Assembly (NCBI RefSeq): GCF_001625305.1
Contig: NW_017804020.1
Coordinates: 1,896,967-1,960,966, forward strand
Direction: 5' to 3'
Length of the DNA: 64,000 nucleotides
From: Branchiostoma belcheri
Lineage: Eukaryota; Chordata; Leptocardii; Amphioxiformes; Branchiostomatidae
The position numbers and the translations under genes are program-made. Of this stretch, positions 23,776-34,834 are shown one piece after another. Every line of letters starts with the position of its first letter. Position 1 is the stretch's first letter. The notes beneath the pieces are model-generated. The model was not told where the DNA came from. It did not search any database and was given only the letters and a program-made list of their open reading frames with translations.

Positions 23776-24673
23776 TACATATTAAGTTCTATCCACTTGA
23801 CTGCACTTTAGCTATCCATCAGAGGCACACAACACCTGTTGTTTGCTGAGAGACCAGGAAGGAATTGCCAAATGTTAGTTTGGTTAGCCATGCCTTGCCT
23901 GTTTCTGTGAGGGTCACTGACCATTTCACTTCCAATGTCAGATCCATATTTCATTCTCGGGGAATGACAACATTTATCTGCCCGGTTACATACGCGTACA
24001 TCTGGCCACTACGAAAGATAGTGTAACGTTTCATGTATTTTGGAGACCTCTAATGCTGCATACCTCATTCAGGTATATGCACAGTTTAGATAAAATACAA
24101 ATGTATACAAAGAGTGCATCATACTGTAGGATAAAGAGTGGAAGAAAAAAGCATTGCGCAAGAAATTGTTTCTGCATCAGTAATGGCAAGGAATTAGACA
24201 TCGTAGAACAAGGGGAATTTCAAAACCTACAAAAAAACTTACCAAAGTAATGTGGTATCAATTAGATATCAACTACGATGTTTCACTGTGTTTTGAAGTT
24301 GGTCTACTATATCCAATGTCTTCTATATATATATTCTGCATCTATTATTTAGTAGTTCTATCATATACATTTGTACACAGTACTTTTGACACAATTATAC
24401 AGTCATGATGATTTGGTAAGGAACAAAACAGCACCTCTTGGTAAAACTTTTTTTTTCTGTTTAAATCTCATCAGCAGTATCCAGTGCTCTGATAAACCCC
24501 TTCCCAGCCCCGGCAGTCTGTATCCCATCACAGTCAGGCTATCAGCTGGTGTAAACCAGGGCAGGCCCTCCTGACACAAATGGACCCGCAAATCAATCAT
24601 CTGTCAACCAGAAGCTGATAGAAGGCGGTCCCCAAACACAGCCACAGGAAAGGTGGACATGGCCAGAATCAAC

Positions 24674-24766
24674 CTAGCCTGGGTACCATCCTCCGTAGTT
24701 TCTACTGGCTCCCCTTGTGGTAGCAAGCAAAAAGGGGAGCCAGTAGAGGATGGTACCCAGACTAGA
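24674..24766. mobile_element. F11 fold-back (hairpin) element
   Basis: CTGGGTACCATCCTCC ... TACTGGCTCCCCTT loop AAGGGGAGCCAGTA ... GGATGGTACCCAG; arms of about 35 bp. The design matches 32693-32806. Confidence 0.8.
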
Positions 24767-24789
24767 AGTTGAACCAACATATTGTATAG

Positions 24790-24943
24790 AGTAACCAGGA
24801 AGACAAGGAGTTTTCTTCAATTGTTTGGGCCAAAATATGAGCATTCTGTAGTTGAGTCAGAACCTGAATCCTTATTTGTAAATCAGAAAAAAAATGAAGC
24901 AGGCGAATATGAGAACCAATTGATTAAATTGGCATGTCCTTAA
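24790..24943 (+). mobile_element. F2 MITE, 5'-truncated
   Basis: GAGAACCAATTGATTAAATT and the preceding AAATCAGAAAAAAAATGAAG block match the right half of the F2 copies. Confidence 0.65.
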
Positions 24944-25286
24944 CCAAATATAAATTTCTCAAGCCTTGTGCACCCTTTTCAAATCTACTATCCACTACTT
25001 CTCTACATCTGCATCATCCTCACTTACCGGTACCAGTAATACCCTGGCGACTTCATAAACATTTTATCTTACTCCTAATAAACTACAGGAATTGGTGGCA
25101 CCTTATTTTCATCAGCACCCAATCCGATTTCACATTCTTGATCTGATTAAGTAGGGAGATTTTAGGCTTTTTCTATCTGTATCCTGTTATGCCTTATGGT
25201 GTGATGGGTAAACAGTCATTTTTTTGTGACAAAGATCAAGAAAAATGACTACCATATTCCAATATCGGGTTTATTGGAAAGGGCCA

Positions 25287-25410
25287 TTTAAATGTGTAGC
25301 CTGGGTGACAGACTGTTTTCAGGGCCTACACAGGCCAGTTCATCAGCTCCAGGGCCAACATGCCCCCAAGGAAATTATACCACAGCCCCCTCAGTTAGGC
25401 CCTGATCCAG
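25287..25410 (-). mobile_element. F11-related fragment
   Basis: AGCCTGGGTGACAGACTGTT and AGGGCCAACATGCCCCCAAG; the same words occur in 37649-37788. Confidence 0.55.
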
Positions 25411-25442
25411 AGGCAGCCACACACTGGCTAACTCTGTGTCTA

Positions 25443-26358
25443 GTTACCTTCGCCAAGAAGGTTATGTTTTCGTTGGCGTTCGTGTGTCTGTGTGTGTGTG
25501 TGTGTGTGTCTGTGTGTGTGAGCACGATAACTCAAGAAGGCTAAGATGGATTGTCTTGATACTTGGTAGGTGGGTAGGTCTTCATGAGACGTGGAACTGA
25601 TTAGATTTTGGACCCCTAACGGCTTGTTACGGTACTGCAGCTGAACTTCCGGTTTTGATATCTCGTGATCTAGACATGCTAGGGTGACGAAATTTAGATG
25701 GTAGGTAGCTCTTGTGCTGGGGAACAAGTGACGTGAGTTTGGACCCCCTAGCGGCTTGCTCTGGAATTGCAGGGGCATTAGTTGAAAAATGTTTAAAGGC
25801 GGATAACTCAAGAACCGATTGATGGATCGTCGTGATTTTTGGCATGTAGGTAGCTGAAGTGATGCTTGACATAATGCTATTACAATTATGCAAATATTAA
25901 TGTAATTTGCATAATTAATGAGGAAATTCTATATATCAGCTGCATTCCATGATAGGACTATTCAAGCTTGTGATATATGTAATGCAGAACGGCAGAAATA
26001 CAGGCAGATATCGATTATGCAAATGAAGACTTAATTTGCATAATTCACAAGAAAATGTTATAATTACATAGTGGTAATGTCTGGAATTTCATACTTGGGA
26101 TATTTGAAAGTTATGTGAAGGTGAACATTATTAAACATAATTTATTCAAATAAGGACCTCTTTTGCATAATTTATGAGGACATGCTATAATGGCATGCAT
26201 TGATAAGATAAGACTGTCTTCTGGTGTAGAATATGACCAACAGATATAATTGATGCAATATTGGATCCTATTCGCACAATCAGGGGGATTCATCTATAAT
26301 TTCTTAGTCAAAAAGGCTAACATCATTTGGCGAAGGTATGAGATCGTGGAACTCTAGT
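25443..26358 (+). mobile_element. F8 element, CTTCGCC variant
   Basis: Starts ACCTTCGCCAAGAAGGTTAT, then a (TG)n array at 25484-25520, repeated GATAACTCAAGAA blocks and multiple ATTTGCATAATTAATGAGGA units, and ends TTTGGCGAAGGTATGAGATC. No protein coding was seen. Confidence 0.75.
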
Positions 26359-26531
26359 GTGTTATGAATCTAGCATCCAGGCTACTAAATGTATAGTCCT
26401 AGAAGACAGTTACTTTTAAATTACAGAAACTTCTCACCCACCCCTGAACCACTTCACGTTTCAGAAAATATTACACCATTTTCTACCATCACTATTCATA
26501 GACTGTACAAACATTCTTTTAAACAACTTCA

Positions 26532-26720
26532 AGTGCATGCACATATCAAACAGTTGATGTGGCCAGCCATGCATACATATAATCTGCATAGTTGTTCCCA
26601 ACTTTCCAAGAACTGGCTTGTACCAAGAGTTTCCACATGGCAGAAGGAATGGCAGAGTGCTGACCCCAGGGCAGCAGGAGTTGACACAACCGCAATTATC
26701 AAGGTTAGGAGAAAACCCAT
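26532..26720 (-). CDS. Possible short secreted Cys-rich peptide ORF
   Basis: True ATG at 26720, then a hydrophobic leader (MGFLLTLIIAVVSTPAALGS) with an AXA-like cleavage site, followed by about 40 residues with seven Cys. It overlaps a longer plus-strand open frame (26389-26742) of no clear meaning. A frame this short can arise by chance. Confidence 0.18.
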
Positions 26721-26894
26721 AGCATCAAGCAGGAATGTGTAACGTTACATCTCGACCAGATCTGCCTCCATACAAAGGAAAACATAGTACGGTACAAAGT
26801 CCTGACTGTATAGAAGACTGTATGAGAGTGCAGTATTGATAAAAGCTGCTAGGGGGACCAAACCCACGCCACTTGTTTCTAACAAAAAAAGCTC

Positions 26895-27172
26895 TCTCTC
26901 AATCTCATGCACCAAAAAATCAAGACCATAACATGTTAAAACATACAACAACTGGAAGTTGTATTGCAGTACCAAGGTCAACCACCAGGAGACCCACATT
27001 TGAACGTGACCTTTGTCTTCCTAAGACTATCCCATATACCAAATATCACAATCCATAAAGGCCTTGTAATTATAAGTTGTAATGCTGACCACAAATGCAT
27101 GTGTGTAGAAACACTGACAGACACACAGACACACACGCCAAAAACAATACCTCCATTTTTCATACAGGGGAA
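26895..27172 (-). mobile_element. F8 element, truncated
   Basis: Reverse copy: AATACCTCCATTTTTCATAC at its start, (CA)-rich tract, then GACCTTGGTACTGCAA and CATGTTATGGTCTTGA. Confidence 0.7.
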
Positions 27173-27600
27173 AAGATAACTCCAAAAGCACATCCTCCAT
27201 GGATACTGAGTTAAAGCTCTGCGAATGCAACGGAAGTGTTCTTTTTCTATTATAAGAAAGTTAAGGCTGCGAGACAAGTGCTTGAGCAAAGCACATCTTT
27301 TATAGCATTCCTCAGGGCAGCGATCTACTTTCATGGCAAGGGCACAAACAGACGACAGACAAGTCTTTGTCAAGGGGATGTGGAAAACCTTCTTCAAGCA
27401 ATTTGACCGTGCTCATGGGACAGTGAAGGTCGTTACCAGCAAGGGTAGTCATATCTTGAACAATGATAATGGACTGAGCAGCTTGCCTGATAAAGGCAAG
27501 AATCACATTATTTTACATACAAAATAGTCGTAAAAAGGTCATTCCACAATTACCCACTAGTAATAGCACCAGCCAAATGTTTTGGGCAGAATAAATGTAG

Positions 27601-27864
27601 TGTTCTAGCCAACCTGAAATTTTTTCGGCATTTCAATTTTGCTTATAATGTGTAACATCATGACGATTGTCAAGCGACGGAATTTGAAATCTTGACCCTC
27701 TTAATGGTGTTTCCTACCTACATTTGAGGGGCAAATTTTGCTGATTTCTTTCTGTCAAAGATCACAAATGGATTGGGCAAACTTTTCATCTGTCACTCGG
27801 AACATCAAAATTCCATCAGATGACCATAGATGACAGAAAGACAGAGGTTCTCTAGAACACTGGC
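27601..27864 (+). mobile_element. F7 short copy
   Basis: AGTGTTCTAGCCAACCTGAA ... TCTAGAACACTGGCAG inverted ends. The interior has GAGGGGCAAATTTTGCTGAT but no tetranucleotide array. Confidence 0.7.
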
Positions 27865-28379
27865 AGAATAACATTTTCCTACGTTAACTCACCAACCAGT
27901 CCTTTTGCCTTGCTACCTGTGCTTCTCTTCAGCCAGAAAATTGTTTCCAAATGCCTTCCTTTCCTCCAGTCCAGGCCATATTTCCATCATAAAAGGACTT
28001 TCCCAGCAGGAAGACACTTACCATAAGGATCTTCACTCAACCATATGGAGGTTAAACCACAGGTAGCAAATAAATCAGCCTCCTAGATTCTATTATCTAC
28101 ATGTGACAGGGATAAAGGAGTTTTTCCTATCTGGTGCCAGGATACTCGTCTTTTTTTGTGATGTGGGGACTGATCAAATTATTTCAGGCAAACTTTTTCT
28201 GATCATCATCTTCTGATTATTTGATACTATAAAAAGACATCTGGATCCAGATCTGGTTTCAAATTTGTCCTATCTAATTCTACACAACTTTAATTTTGTG
28301 CGAAACAAATAAAAAACAATTTCTTGACTTATGCTGTTTGCACATGACTAGACCATTACTGGAGCATACACAACCACGT

Positions 28380-28580
28380 CGGTAGAGCGTACTGCGCCCC
28401 TGCAAAACCTGGATTTTTCATGATTTTTGTGGGATGTTTGGTCAACTTTGTTTGTTGTGGATGGCAGATATAATTTTCTGACACATTTGAAAACTATAGA
28501 TGGGAATAAGAGACGTTCTGCTGATGTCTCATTTAAGGTCACGACACAGGTTTCGTGCAGGTGCAGCACGTTCTGCCAAT
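28380..28580 (+). mobile_element. F5 MITE
   Basis: GGTAGAGCGTACTGCGCC / GGTGCAGCACGTTCTGCC inverted ends; the centre has GAAAACTATAGATGGGAATA as in the other F5 copies. Confidence 0.75.
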
Positions 28581-28814
28581 GTGCATATCAAAATACGACC
28601 TCCTCACACACACGTACAGAAGCTGTTGGATCTCTCCACCAATGACAGTGACTTGTACACTTGCATCCAAACTAGCCCCATCTGTCATCATCCTCACATT
28701 TGGACTAGATTATCATCCAGCCAGCCAGTCATGTTATTTTGACTACACAGTTTCCCTCAGTCCTAAAACATGGGACACTTCGCAAATTCTAGTGTAGGTC
28801 CCTTGGGGCAGATA

Positions 28815-29857
28815 CTGTAAGTCTACAAATTTCCGCGGTATATTTAGATTCGCGGAATTCGCTGGGACCTTTGTACCGCGAATCTATTTCCCCGCGAATG
28901 TGTTTTGTGTAAATGTAAATGTGTTAACTGTTACATGCGTTCACGACGGTCCTCAAGTTTAACCGATTTAACACAACTGATAACACACGCGATCCACAAA
29001 TCACTCCAAATCAACTTTATTCTAAGCAAATGTACGTACAGTTTGTTGAGTATCAAAATTATTTAAGTCATACTGATGTCAAAAATAATATTATGAGACA
29101 CCGAATCGCGATACTGTGGCACTGCCACGTACCGCGTACCGCCCGACAAAAATCTTGCTAGCGCTGGCCATGCGCGCCCGGCGCCCAAAAATTACGGGCA
29201 CATTGGGCAAATCTACAAATATTTTGATGAAAAATATAACTGATGGTATCTGGGAAATGTTATTTGATTCTTTGGTACTCTTTTGCGGGTGTTTTTTTGT
29301 TTCTTTCTTTCTTATTTTGCTCGATAGAAACGCTTGCGTGAGCCTACCGAAGGCGACCTTTGCATACTTCCGGGTTCGGTTTGAACGACAAAATCTCGCC
29401 GAAGACGGCATAAATTTGCTTAGGAATATATATTTTCCCTAAAGATTCTTTCGATTATGCATTTCTTCACTTGAGTACCGATGGGTAGTCGTGGAAAATA
29501 ACGTTTTAGCGCTTATTTCCGAGCAAAGAAAATTGTTTACACGCGCTTCAGATCGATCGAGCTTTACCGCCGGCACTGACGCAACAACCAATCAGAGACG
29601 CGTAGCGCGGACATGTGATGCAAGATTTGCATACCGACAGAGCTGCAGGCAGCCTCGCGCGGAGCACGAAACACATTTTTGCGCCGCATTTTAGAAAAAA
29701 ATGCCGGGACACGAACTTTTCGTATTTTTAAATATGCACTTTACAAGTTCTTCTTTCAATGGCCAAGGGGAAATCGCGAATCTAAAAATACCGCGGATTG
29801 TCCATTTTCCCGAAACCGCGAACTTTAGGCCCCGCGAATCTAAAGAGACTTACAGTA
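28815..29857. mobile_element. F6 element, complete, about 1.04 kb
   Basis: Ends TACTGTAAGTCT / AGACTTACAGTA. Subterminal CCGCGGTAT...TTTAGATTCGCGG and CCGCGAATCTAAAG words are repeated in both orientations. The interior is GC-rich without a transposase. TA borders are consistent with a TA target but may be part of the ends. Confidence 0.75.
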
Positions 29858-29932
29858 GTCCATTTCTCAAGACACAGTGAAGATGCCTGAGGAAAGACGA
29901 GCATGTTTCCTGCTGTATTGAAGAAGTCTTAC

Positions 29933-30005
29933 CTGGTCCCTTGGCTCCCCCAGGCAGCAGCCGGCCCAGTCGGAATATGACGGCTCGCTCATACTCCTGC
30001 ACAAC
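29933..30005 (-). CDS. Stomatin / MEC-2 / podocin family exon
   Basis: A 73-bp exon on the minus strand lies between acceptor CTGTCTGTAG and donor GTAAGACT. It encodes 24 residues plus one base, including [20 protein letters not shown] and AKGPG. This is the start of the band-7/PHB domain just after the membrane hairpin, nearly invariant in stomatin, C. elegans MEC-2 and podocin. These are hairpin-anchored inner-leaflet proteins that scaffold ion channels. The phase-1 exit within the final Gly codon agrees with the vertebrate STOM exon border. The upstream hairpin exon (toward 41 kb) and the downstream PHB exon (toward 22 kb) were not found. The exon is therefore either part of a gene with short, diverged or very distant exons, or an orphan. 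VVQEYER and LLPG lean toward MEC-2/podocin rather than erythrocyte stomatin. Confidence 0.85.
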
Positions 30006-30603
30006 CTACAGACAGTACATTTCGTAAAACATCAACAGTTCCAAGCACAATTTGTATATAATTATGAACAAAAAATATGTAATATTTAGTAATGATTTAA
30101 TTGCCAATCTATGCCCCAGGGCTACTCATAATCAAACAATGGTATAGGACTCAAGAGGTAAGATTAAATTACAGCTGAAGAGAAAAATGAAATACAAAGA
30201 TAAGTAAAAGTAATTCTATTCTTTTATAATATTTGTAGTTGTAACTTGTAGTTAAGATATAATTGAGCAAGTTGATTTCTTTTCATCCTTAGTTTTGACA
30301 ATCCATAGCAATAAAATATACAGGGCAAGAAGCTATTAATTCATAGTTTGAAGTGTGCATGTGCCGTGTGATGCGTTGTGGGTACTAATGTATCAAAGTT
30401 AAAGAATTACCCTAGCCATTATATAGTACAAAGAATGGCCAGACACCTCCAACTTTGACATATCACCCACAAGGCATCAGGCAATGAACTAGCTTGTTAC
30501 TGTTACTGCTTCCAATTATGTGCCGTGATTTCATCCACTCGATACAATTAACAACAAATGATTCAAACCCCTTGTAATTGGCTCGACAAGGGTTTTGTTG
30601 TTA

Positions 30604-30663
30604 GGCCACACCAATTTGATTTGTTGGCTCTCAGATTTTTGCAGAAAATCAATTAAGCAAGTA
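30604..30663 (+). mobile_element. F2 MITE left end, cut by the gap
   Basis: GGCCACACCAATTTGATTTG preceded by TTA; the remainder is missing. Confidence 0.7.
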
Positions 30664-30683
30664 NNNNNNNNNNNNNNNNNNNN
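30664..30683. other. Assembly gap of 20 N
   Basis: A fixed-length run of N, so the true gap length is unknown. It lies between a truncated F2 end (30604-30663) and the right third of an F6 copy. Confidence 0.99.
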
Positions 30684-30980
30684 GCTTTACCGCCGGCACT
30701 GACGCAACAACCAATCAGAGACGCGTAGCGCGGACATGTGATGCAAGATTTGCATACCGACAGAGCTGCAGGCAGCCTCGCGCGGAGCACGAAACACATT
30801 TTTGCGCCGCATTTTAGAAAAAAATGCCGGGACACGAACTTTTCGTATTTTTAAATATGCACTTTACAAGTTCTTCTTTCAATAGCCAAGGGGAAATCGC
30901 GAATCTAAAAATACCGCGGATTGTCCATTTTCCCGAAACCGCGAACTTTAGGCCCCGCGAATCTAAAGAGACTTACAGTA
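30684..30980. mobile_element. F6 element, right part
   Basis: Matches 29561-29857 with one difference seen (AATGGCC vs AATAGCC). It has the same AGACTTACAGTA end but a different right flank, so it appears to be a separate recent insertion. Confidence 0.8.
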
Positions 30981-31224
30981 TGTGGTGGAGGGTCAAACAC
31001 TTGGCCTAGTTTTCTGTAAATCCTTTAGAAGTCTTATAAAAAAAGTTATATGCACTCTATCAAAGTGGCCATGGCCCTGTCCACGTTGGAAAGGAAAGGA
31101 AAGAAAAATGATCTTGACGCAGTTTGGGCTCACTGAAGAGCTAATCTCCCACTGATCATGACAGAGAAGGAAGATGTTTTGTACAGTATTTACAGGTTCA
31201 TTGTAACAGGAAAATTCCCCTAGC

Positions 31225-31395
31225 TCTTTTCTAAAAGCACAATGAACATTGGACCGAAGTTTAACATCCCGTCCTAAGGACTGCGACCCTTTACAATTAC
31301 AGTAGCGTGCATGTCAGGTGAGCGACAACAGCCAGGATTTGAACTCCCAACCTGTTAGTCCAAAGGCAGGGTCGCTAACCGTTGGACTACGTACT
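31225..31395 (-). mobile_element. tRNA-derived SINE
   Basis: Minus strand: A-box-like TAGTCCAACGG, then B-box-like GAGTTCAAATCC about 40 bp later, then GGACGGGATGTTAAACTTCG, a core common in invertebrate SINEs. The tRNA part cannot form a mature tRNA. Confidence 0.65.
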
Positions 31396-31782
31396 CTATG
31401 CTTTCTTGAGGTATTGAAAATTTCTTACAAAAACATCATTCTTTTCTCAGTACATAGCATCACCATTGAAGGTAGTTTGTATCACTGTCTTGTCTGTCAC
31501 CCCTGTGGTTTTGAGCAGTGCTTACCTCTCATTACTGTACTTTGTTTTCCTGCTAAGAAAAACAGGACACTGAAACTCTATCCCTTCTGAGTGGCCGTGA
31601 CTGGCATATTTGTGGGCACTGGCCTAATTCTGGAGAAGTCAACTAATAAGGAAAGGGAGCATGCTCAAGAAATACAAGAAAAGTCATTAGCTGTTGTCTA
31701 TGTATAGTAAAACTAACTAGTCACCCCATAAGGACTCATTCAGATTCACAATCCCAGCGCAAACATATCTGTTAAAATAGTG

Positions 31783-32259
31783 TTATGATATTCTGTCATG
31801 GATACCTTCCAAGGCAAAGGAATCAATCCATCTACTTATTTTCTCATATGCCTGTCTTCTTTCCAATGATTTTAAGGGAAGGCAAAGTTTACACAAGCCA
31901 AAAATAAAACTCAGAGAAGGCTTGCCAAGAGATGTCATCAAGATCTGGCAAAATGCATTTGGCAAAATCACACATGGTTCTTCCACTAGACCATCAGAAA
32001 TCCCTACAAGTTTACCTACACATGTCACTGCAGATGCCACACTATACATGTCAGGTATGGTCTCTTCATAACAAACCAAAGCTTGCAAGCTGACATTGTC
32101 ACATATGTTGACATTAGCAGAGCAGGTTGCTAAGAAACCTGAACTTGTCTCTCGCTGCTTTGCACAAGAAGCCTCTGGGTTCAGTGTCTTCCACCAGACC
32201 AGAGCCATAAGAGCAAAACAAAAATTCACCACCTCTAAAACAGACAGCCCAACAGAGAA
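31783..32259 (-). CDS. Unidentified 158-codon open frame
   Basis: One of the longest open frames in the window not made by a simple repeat. It runs from just after a TAG at about 32260 to a TGA at 31783. A plausible acceptor (CTGTCTGTTTTAG) lies at its start, giving VVNFCFALMALVWWKTLNPE onward. The translation is helix-rich and Cys-rich with a mixed composition (for example GFLATCSANVNICDNVSLQ and KSLERRQAYEKISRWIDS). It resembles an alpha-solenoid exon, but I recognise no family. No polyadenylation signal follows closely. It could be an exon of a minus-strand gene or a decayed element. Confidence 0.35.
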   Translation of the reverse strand, partial: FSVGLSVLEVVNFCFALMALVWWKTLNPEASCAKQRETSSGFLATCSANVNICDNVSLQALVCYEETIPDMYSVASAVTCVGKLVGISDGLVEEPCVILPNAFCQILMTSLGKPSLSFIFGLCKLCLPLKSLERRQAYEKISRWIDSFALEGIHDRIS

Positions 32260-32425
32260 CTAGTTCCCAGGGTTCCTAAGCATAGAAAATAAGGATTACT
32301 TATATAATTACGCAGAAACGATGTCTATCTTCTCTTTGGTACAGACTGAGAATGTATGTCAGGGAGAAGATGTCTCACTGTACTGGCACCATGTGGAAAA
32401 GATGACATCAATCATTTGCTGGTCT

Positions 32426-32844
32426 GGCCACACCAATTTAATTTGTTGGTTCTTGGATTCTTTTCAGGCTTAGGCATCCAATGGACAGGAGCAATGAAGT
32501 CAACATACCAGGCTTGTTTGTAATCCAAACAATGAATTTTGAATTCAAACCATTGCATAGATAGATAAAAAAAAACTAGGAAGGCAAGGACTTTCTTCAA
32601 CTGCTGAATGCAAAACATGAGCATTTTGGAGTTGACACAGAACCTGACTTTTTTTTCTTTTTGCAAATCAGAAAAAAATGAAGAGGATGAGTAGCTTGGT
32701 TGCCATCCTTTGTAGTTTACCGCCAACTCCCTTGTTGCTCATTCAGTGGGTAGCCAGCGACAAGGGAGTTGGCAGTAAAACTATGGAGGATGGCAACCAG
32801 GTAGAGGGTAAATCCGAGAACCAATTGATTGAATTAGTGTGGCC
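32426..32844 (+). mobile_element. F2 MITE carrying a nested F11 hairpin
   Basis: GGCCACACCAATTTAATTTG ... GATTGAATTAGTGTGGCC ends; flanks TCT/TCA are an imperfect triplet. The body is split at 32692 by the F11 fold-back. Confidence 0.8.
32693..32806. mobile_element. F11 fold-back element nested in F2
   Basis: TTGGTTGCCATCCTTTGTAG ... GCCAACTCCCTTGTTGCTC / GCGACAAGGGAGTTGGC ... GAGGATGGCAACCA; arms about 45 bp. It has the same plan as 24674-24766 with a substituted stem. Confidence 0.8.
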
Positions 32845-33409
32845 TCATACTGTATCTACCATCTGCTGCTCCCTGAAGCAGAGAAGGTTTTGTCATGCTG
32901 CCATCCCCCTGTCATGTTAACAATGATGAATATGTTTATTCTTGTCCTGACAGGAGAGATGGTGCCAGTACTGACCCCTGTGGCACCCTCCCTGTGCAGC
33001 GCTCTAGTACTCTCACAGGTGTTCATAATCTGGACTGCTATATAATGTCAACAAGGACAATACAGTTGAAAGAGTTTCTAAACATTTAAGAAAGGGAGGC
33101 TGACCTGTACCACTTGCCCTTTACTGTTAGTTTCACATACTCACGTATGTACCCAGTTTTAGTACAGTCAGGTTTTTGTTCATGTGTAAATCTAGTCTTT
33201 ACTAGGAGATCTGAAACTGTGTCTGCCTTTGCTTTGATATAGTGCTAGTTAACTGTTAGAAAGTGTCTCCTCTTTGTCACCTTTTGGCACCAAATTAGTG
33301 ATGGTTAGAAGGTTAGGAAGTAAGAAAGGAAGGAACACAAGGTCATTAGATCAACATATGGCACCTGTTCACAACAAATATACCAAGATTCTCCTGAGCG
33401 TTGAAGATA

Positions 33410-33725
33410 ACAAAGGCTACAGCAATTTAGTCAGCTGGTTCTCGTATCATATATATTAGCATGCTTTTTTCCCCGATTTGGCAAAAAAATTAGATTCTGA
33501 CTCCATTAACTCCAACATTTTAAAGAAATTCAAGGTTCAAAGAAATTCTCATCTTCCTCAATTTCGCATCAAAGAAAAAAATTCATTATTTGAATTATAA
33601 TCCAGCCTGGTATATCTGTTGACGCCATGGCTCTTACAATAGCATTTGGGGCTATCATAGGATGCCTGTTCTTTTTTTTTTACCCTGCCGCTTACAAGAG
33701 CCATCAAATGAAATTTGTGTGGCCC
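33410..33725. mobile_element. F2 MITE, diverged
   Basis: Contains AGCATTTGGGGCTATCATAG and GATGCCTGTTC, and ends ATGAAATTTGTGTGGCCC. Confidence 0.55.
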
Positions 33726-34037
33726 AAAAATCTGTCTCTTTCCTTTTTTGCTTCTTCCAAATCTCCAGGTCCACAGCTACTGTAATGAGCAGCTGTGTTT
33801 AATCAAGTGAGGTTTTGAAAGAGCCTTTAGTTATTGGCTGAGTACAATACTATTTACTTCGAACCTGGATTTAGAAATTAGGTCAAAAGGAAGGATGTTG
33901 CAGCAGGAAGCTAATATATCCTGCTGTTATGTTATGCCAGTGCCTGCTGTGCCTTGCAACAGTTGCAACTGTTGAAAAGTCTTCAACATACAATGGTTAG
34001 ACTTAGAGTTCCGTTGAACCTCTGTCCAATCAGTAGA

Positions 34038-34308
34038 AAAGGGCCTGCATGCCCTTTTCCGTAGAGCGTAATCGACCGTTTTAATTCTGCTTACAGCGTA
34101 GATGGACCTCTCTAGAAGAGCTAATTGGCACATTTTGTGTATAGCGTAATTCGCCGCTTTGCTTGTACGTAATGCGTTGTAGCTACCTGGAATTTCTCAT
34201 AAAACATGATGGGGAGGTTTGCTGAATATCAGTGTAATACGTGCACAATTTGTAGCCCGCTCTCAATCTGAAACTGAGCGTTGTCGTGACCCCCATGCAG
34301 GCCCTCCT
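34038..34308 (+). mobile_element. F1 hAT-like MITE, subfamily B
   Basis: AGGGCCTGCATGCCC ... CATGCAGGCCCT ends; interior GTAGAGCGTAATCGACCGTT and TAGCGTAATTCGCCG words. Confidence 0.82.
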
Positions 34309-34479
34309 AGAAGTTGTTAGAAATTGAAAGGTGTGCGTGGGAGGAAGCTGGAAATGTTTCTTCCTCCTTTTAAAAGTAATTACGGCTGAATGAAAGCCCC
34401 CAACGTCACTTGTTCACGGTGGGAAAACTTCCGATGCCTGTGGACTTCATATTGGAAACAGACTCTGTGTTAATTAATT

Positions 34480-34800
34480 GCACTGCTATTGTAAAAGGCA
34501 ACAGTCAACTTTCTCACCAGGTCATTCATTTAATGTACAGGTATAACCTATCCTTTCGCACACTGATATCTACGAGGCAAACATTCGATGTTGCTGATGG
34601 AAAACATTTGCTTATTTCATATCGTAGGCCAGTGTACTTATGTACCGTATTTATGGGCGGTACCCAAAAAATAAAGGGACTCCTCACGTAGCTTGTTTTG
34701 GGGCTATTTCAAATGCTTCAAGTATTAAATGATGACAAAAATGTAGTAAGAAATGGAAGATTTCCTCGTCCAGAATATTTCTGTATTGGATGACTTTAAA
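34480..34800 (+). mobile_element. F9 MITE
   Basis: GATGTTGCTGATGGAAAACA, GGGCGGTACCCAAAAAATAA and GCTTCAAGTATTAAATGATG blocks. Confidence 0.65.
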
Positions 34801-34834
34801 ATTGAGTCTGCCACAACACAAGTCTATATTACTC

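Noticed and set aside
27312-27527. Opposing 64-codon frames
   Set aside because: Both strands are equally open, with no splice signals or recognisable motif; possibly an old element fragment.
31276-31395. tRNA gene
   Set aside because: Boxes are spaced correctly, but acceptor and anticodon stems do not pair, and a SINE core follows.
1649-34308. CRISPR-like array from regularly repeated CGTAAT words
   Set aside because: Words are degenerate, spacing irregular, bounded by inverted repeats and 8-bp target duplications; a transposon in a eukaryotic genome.
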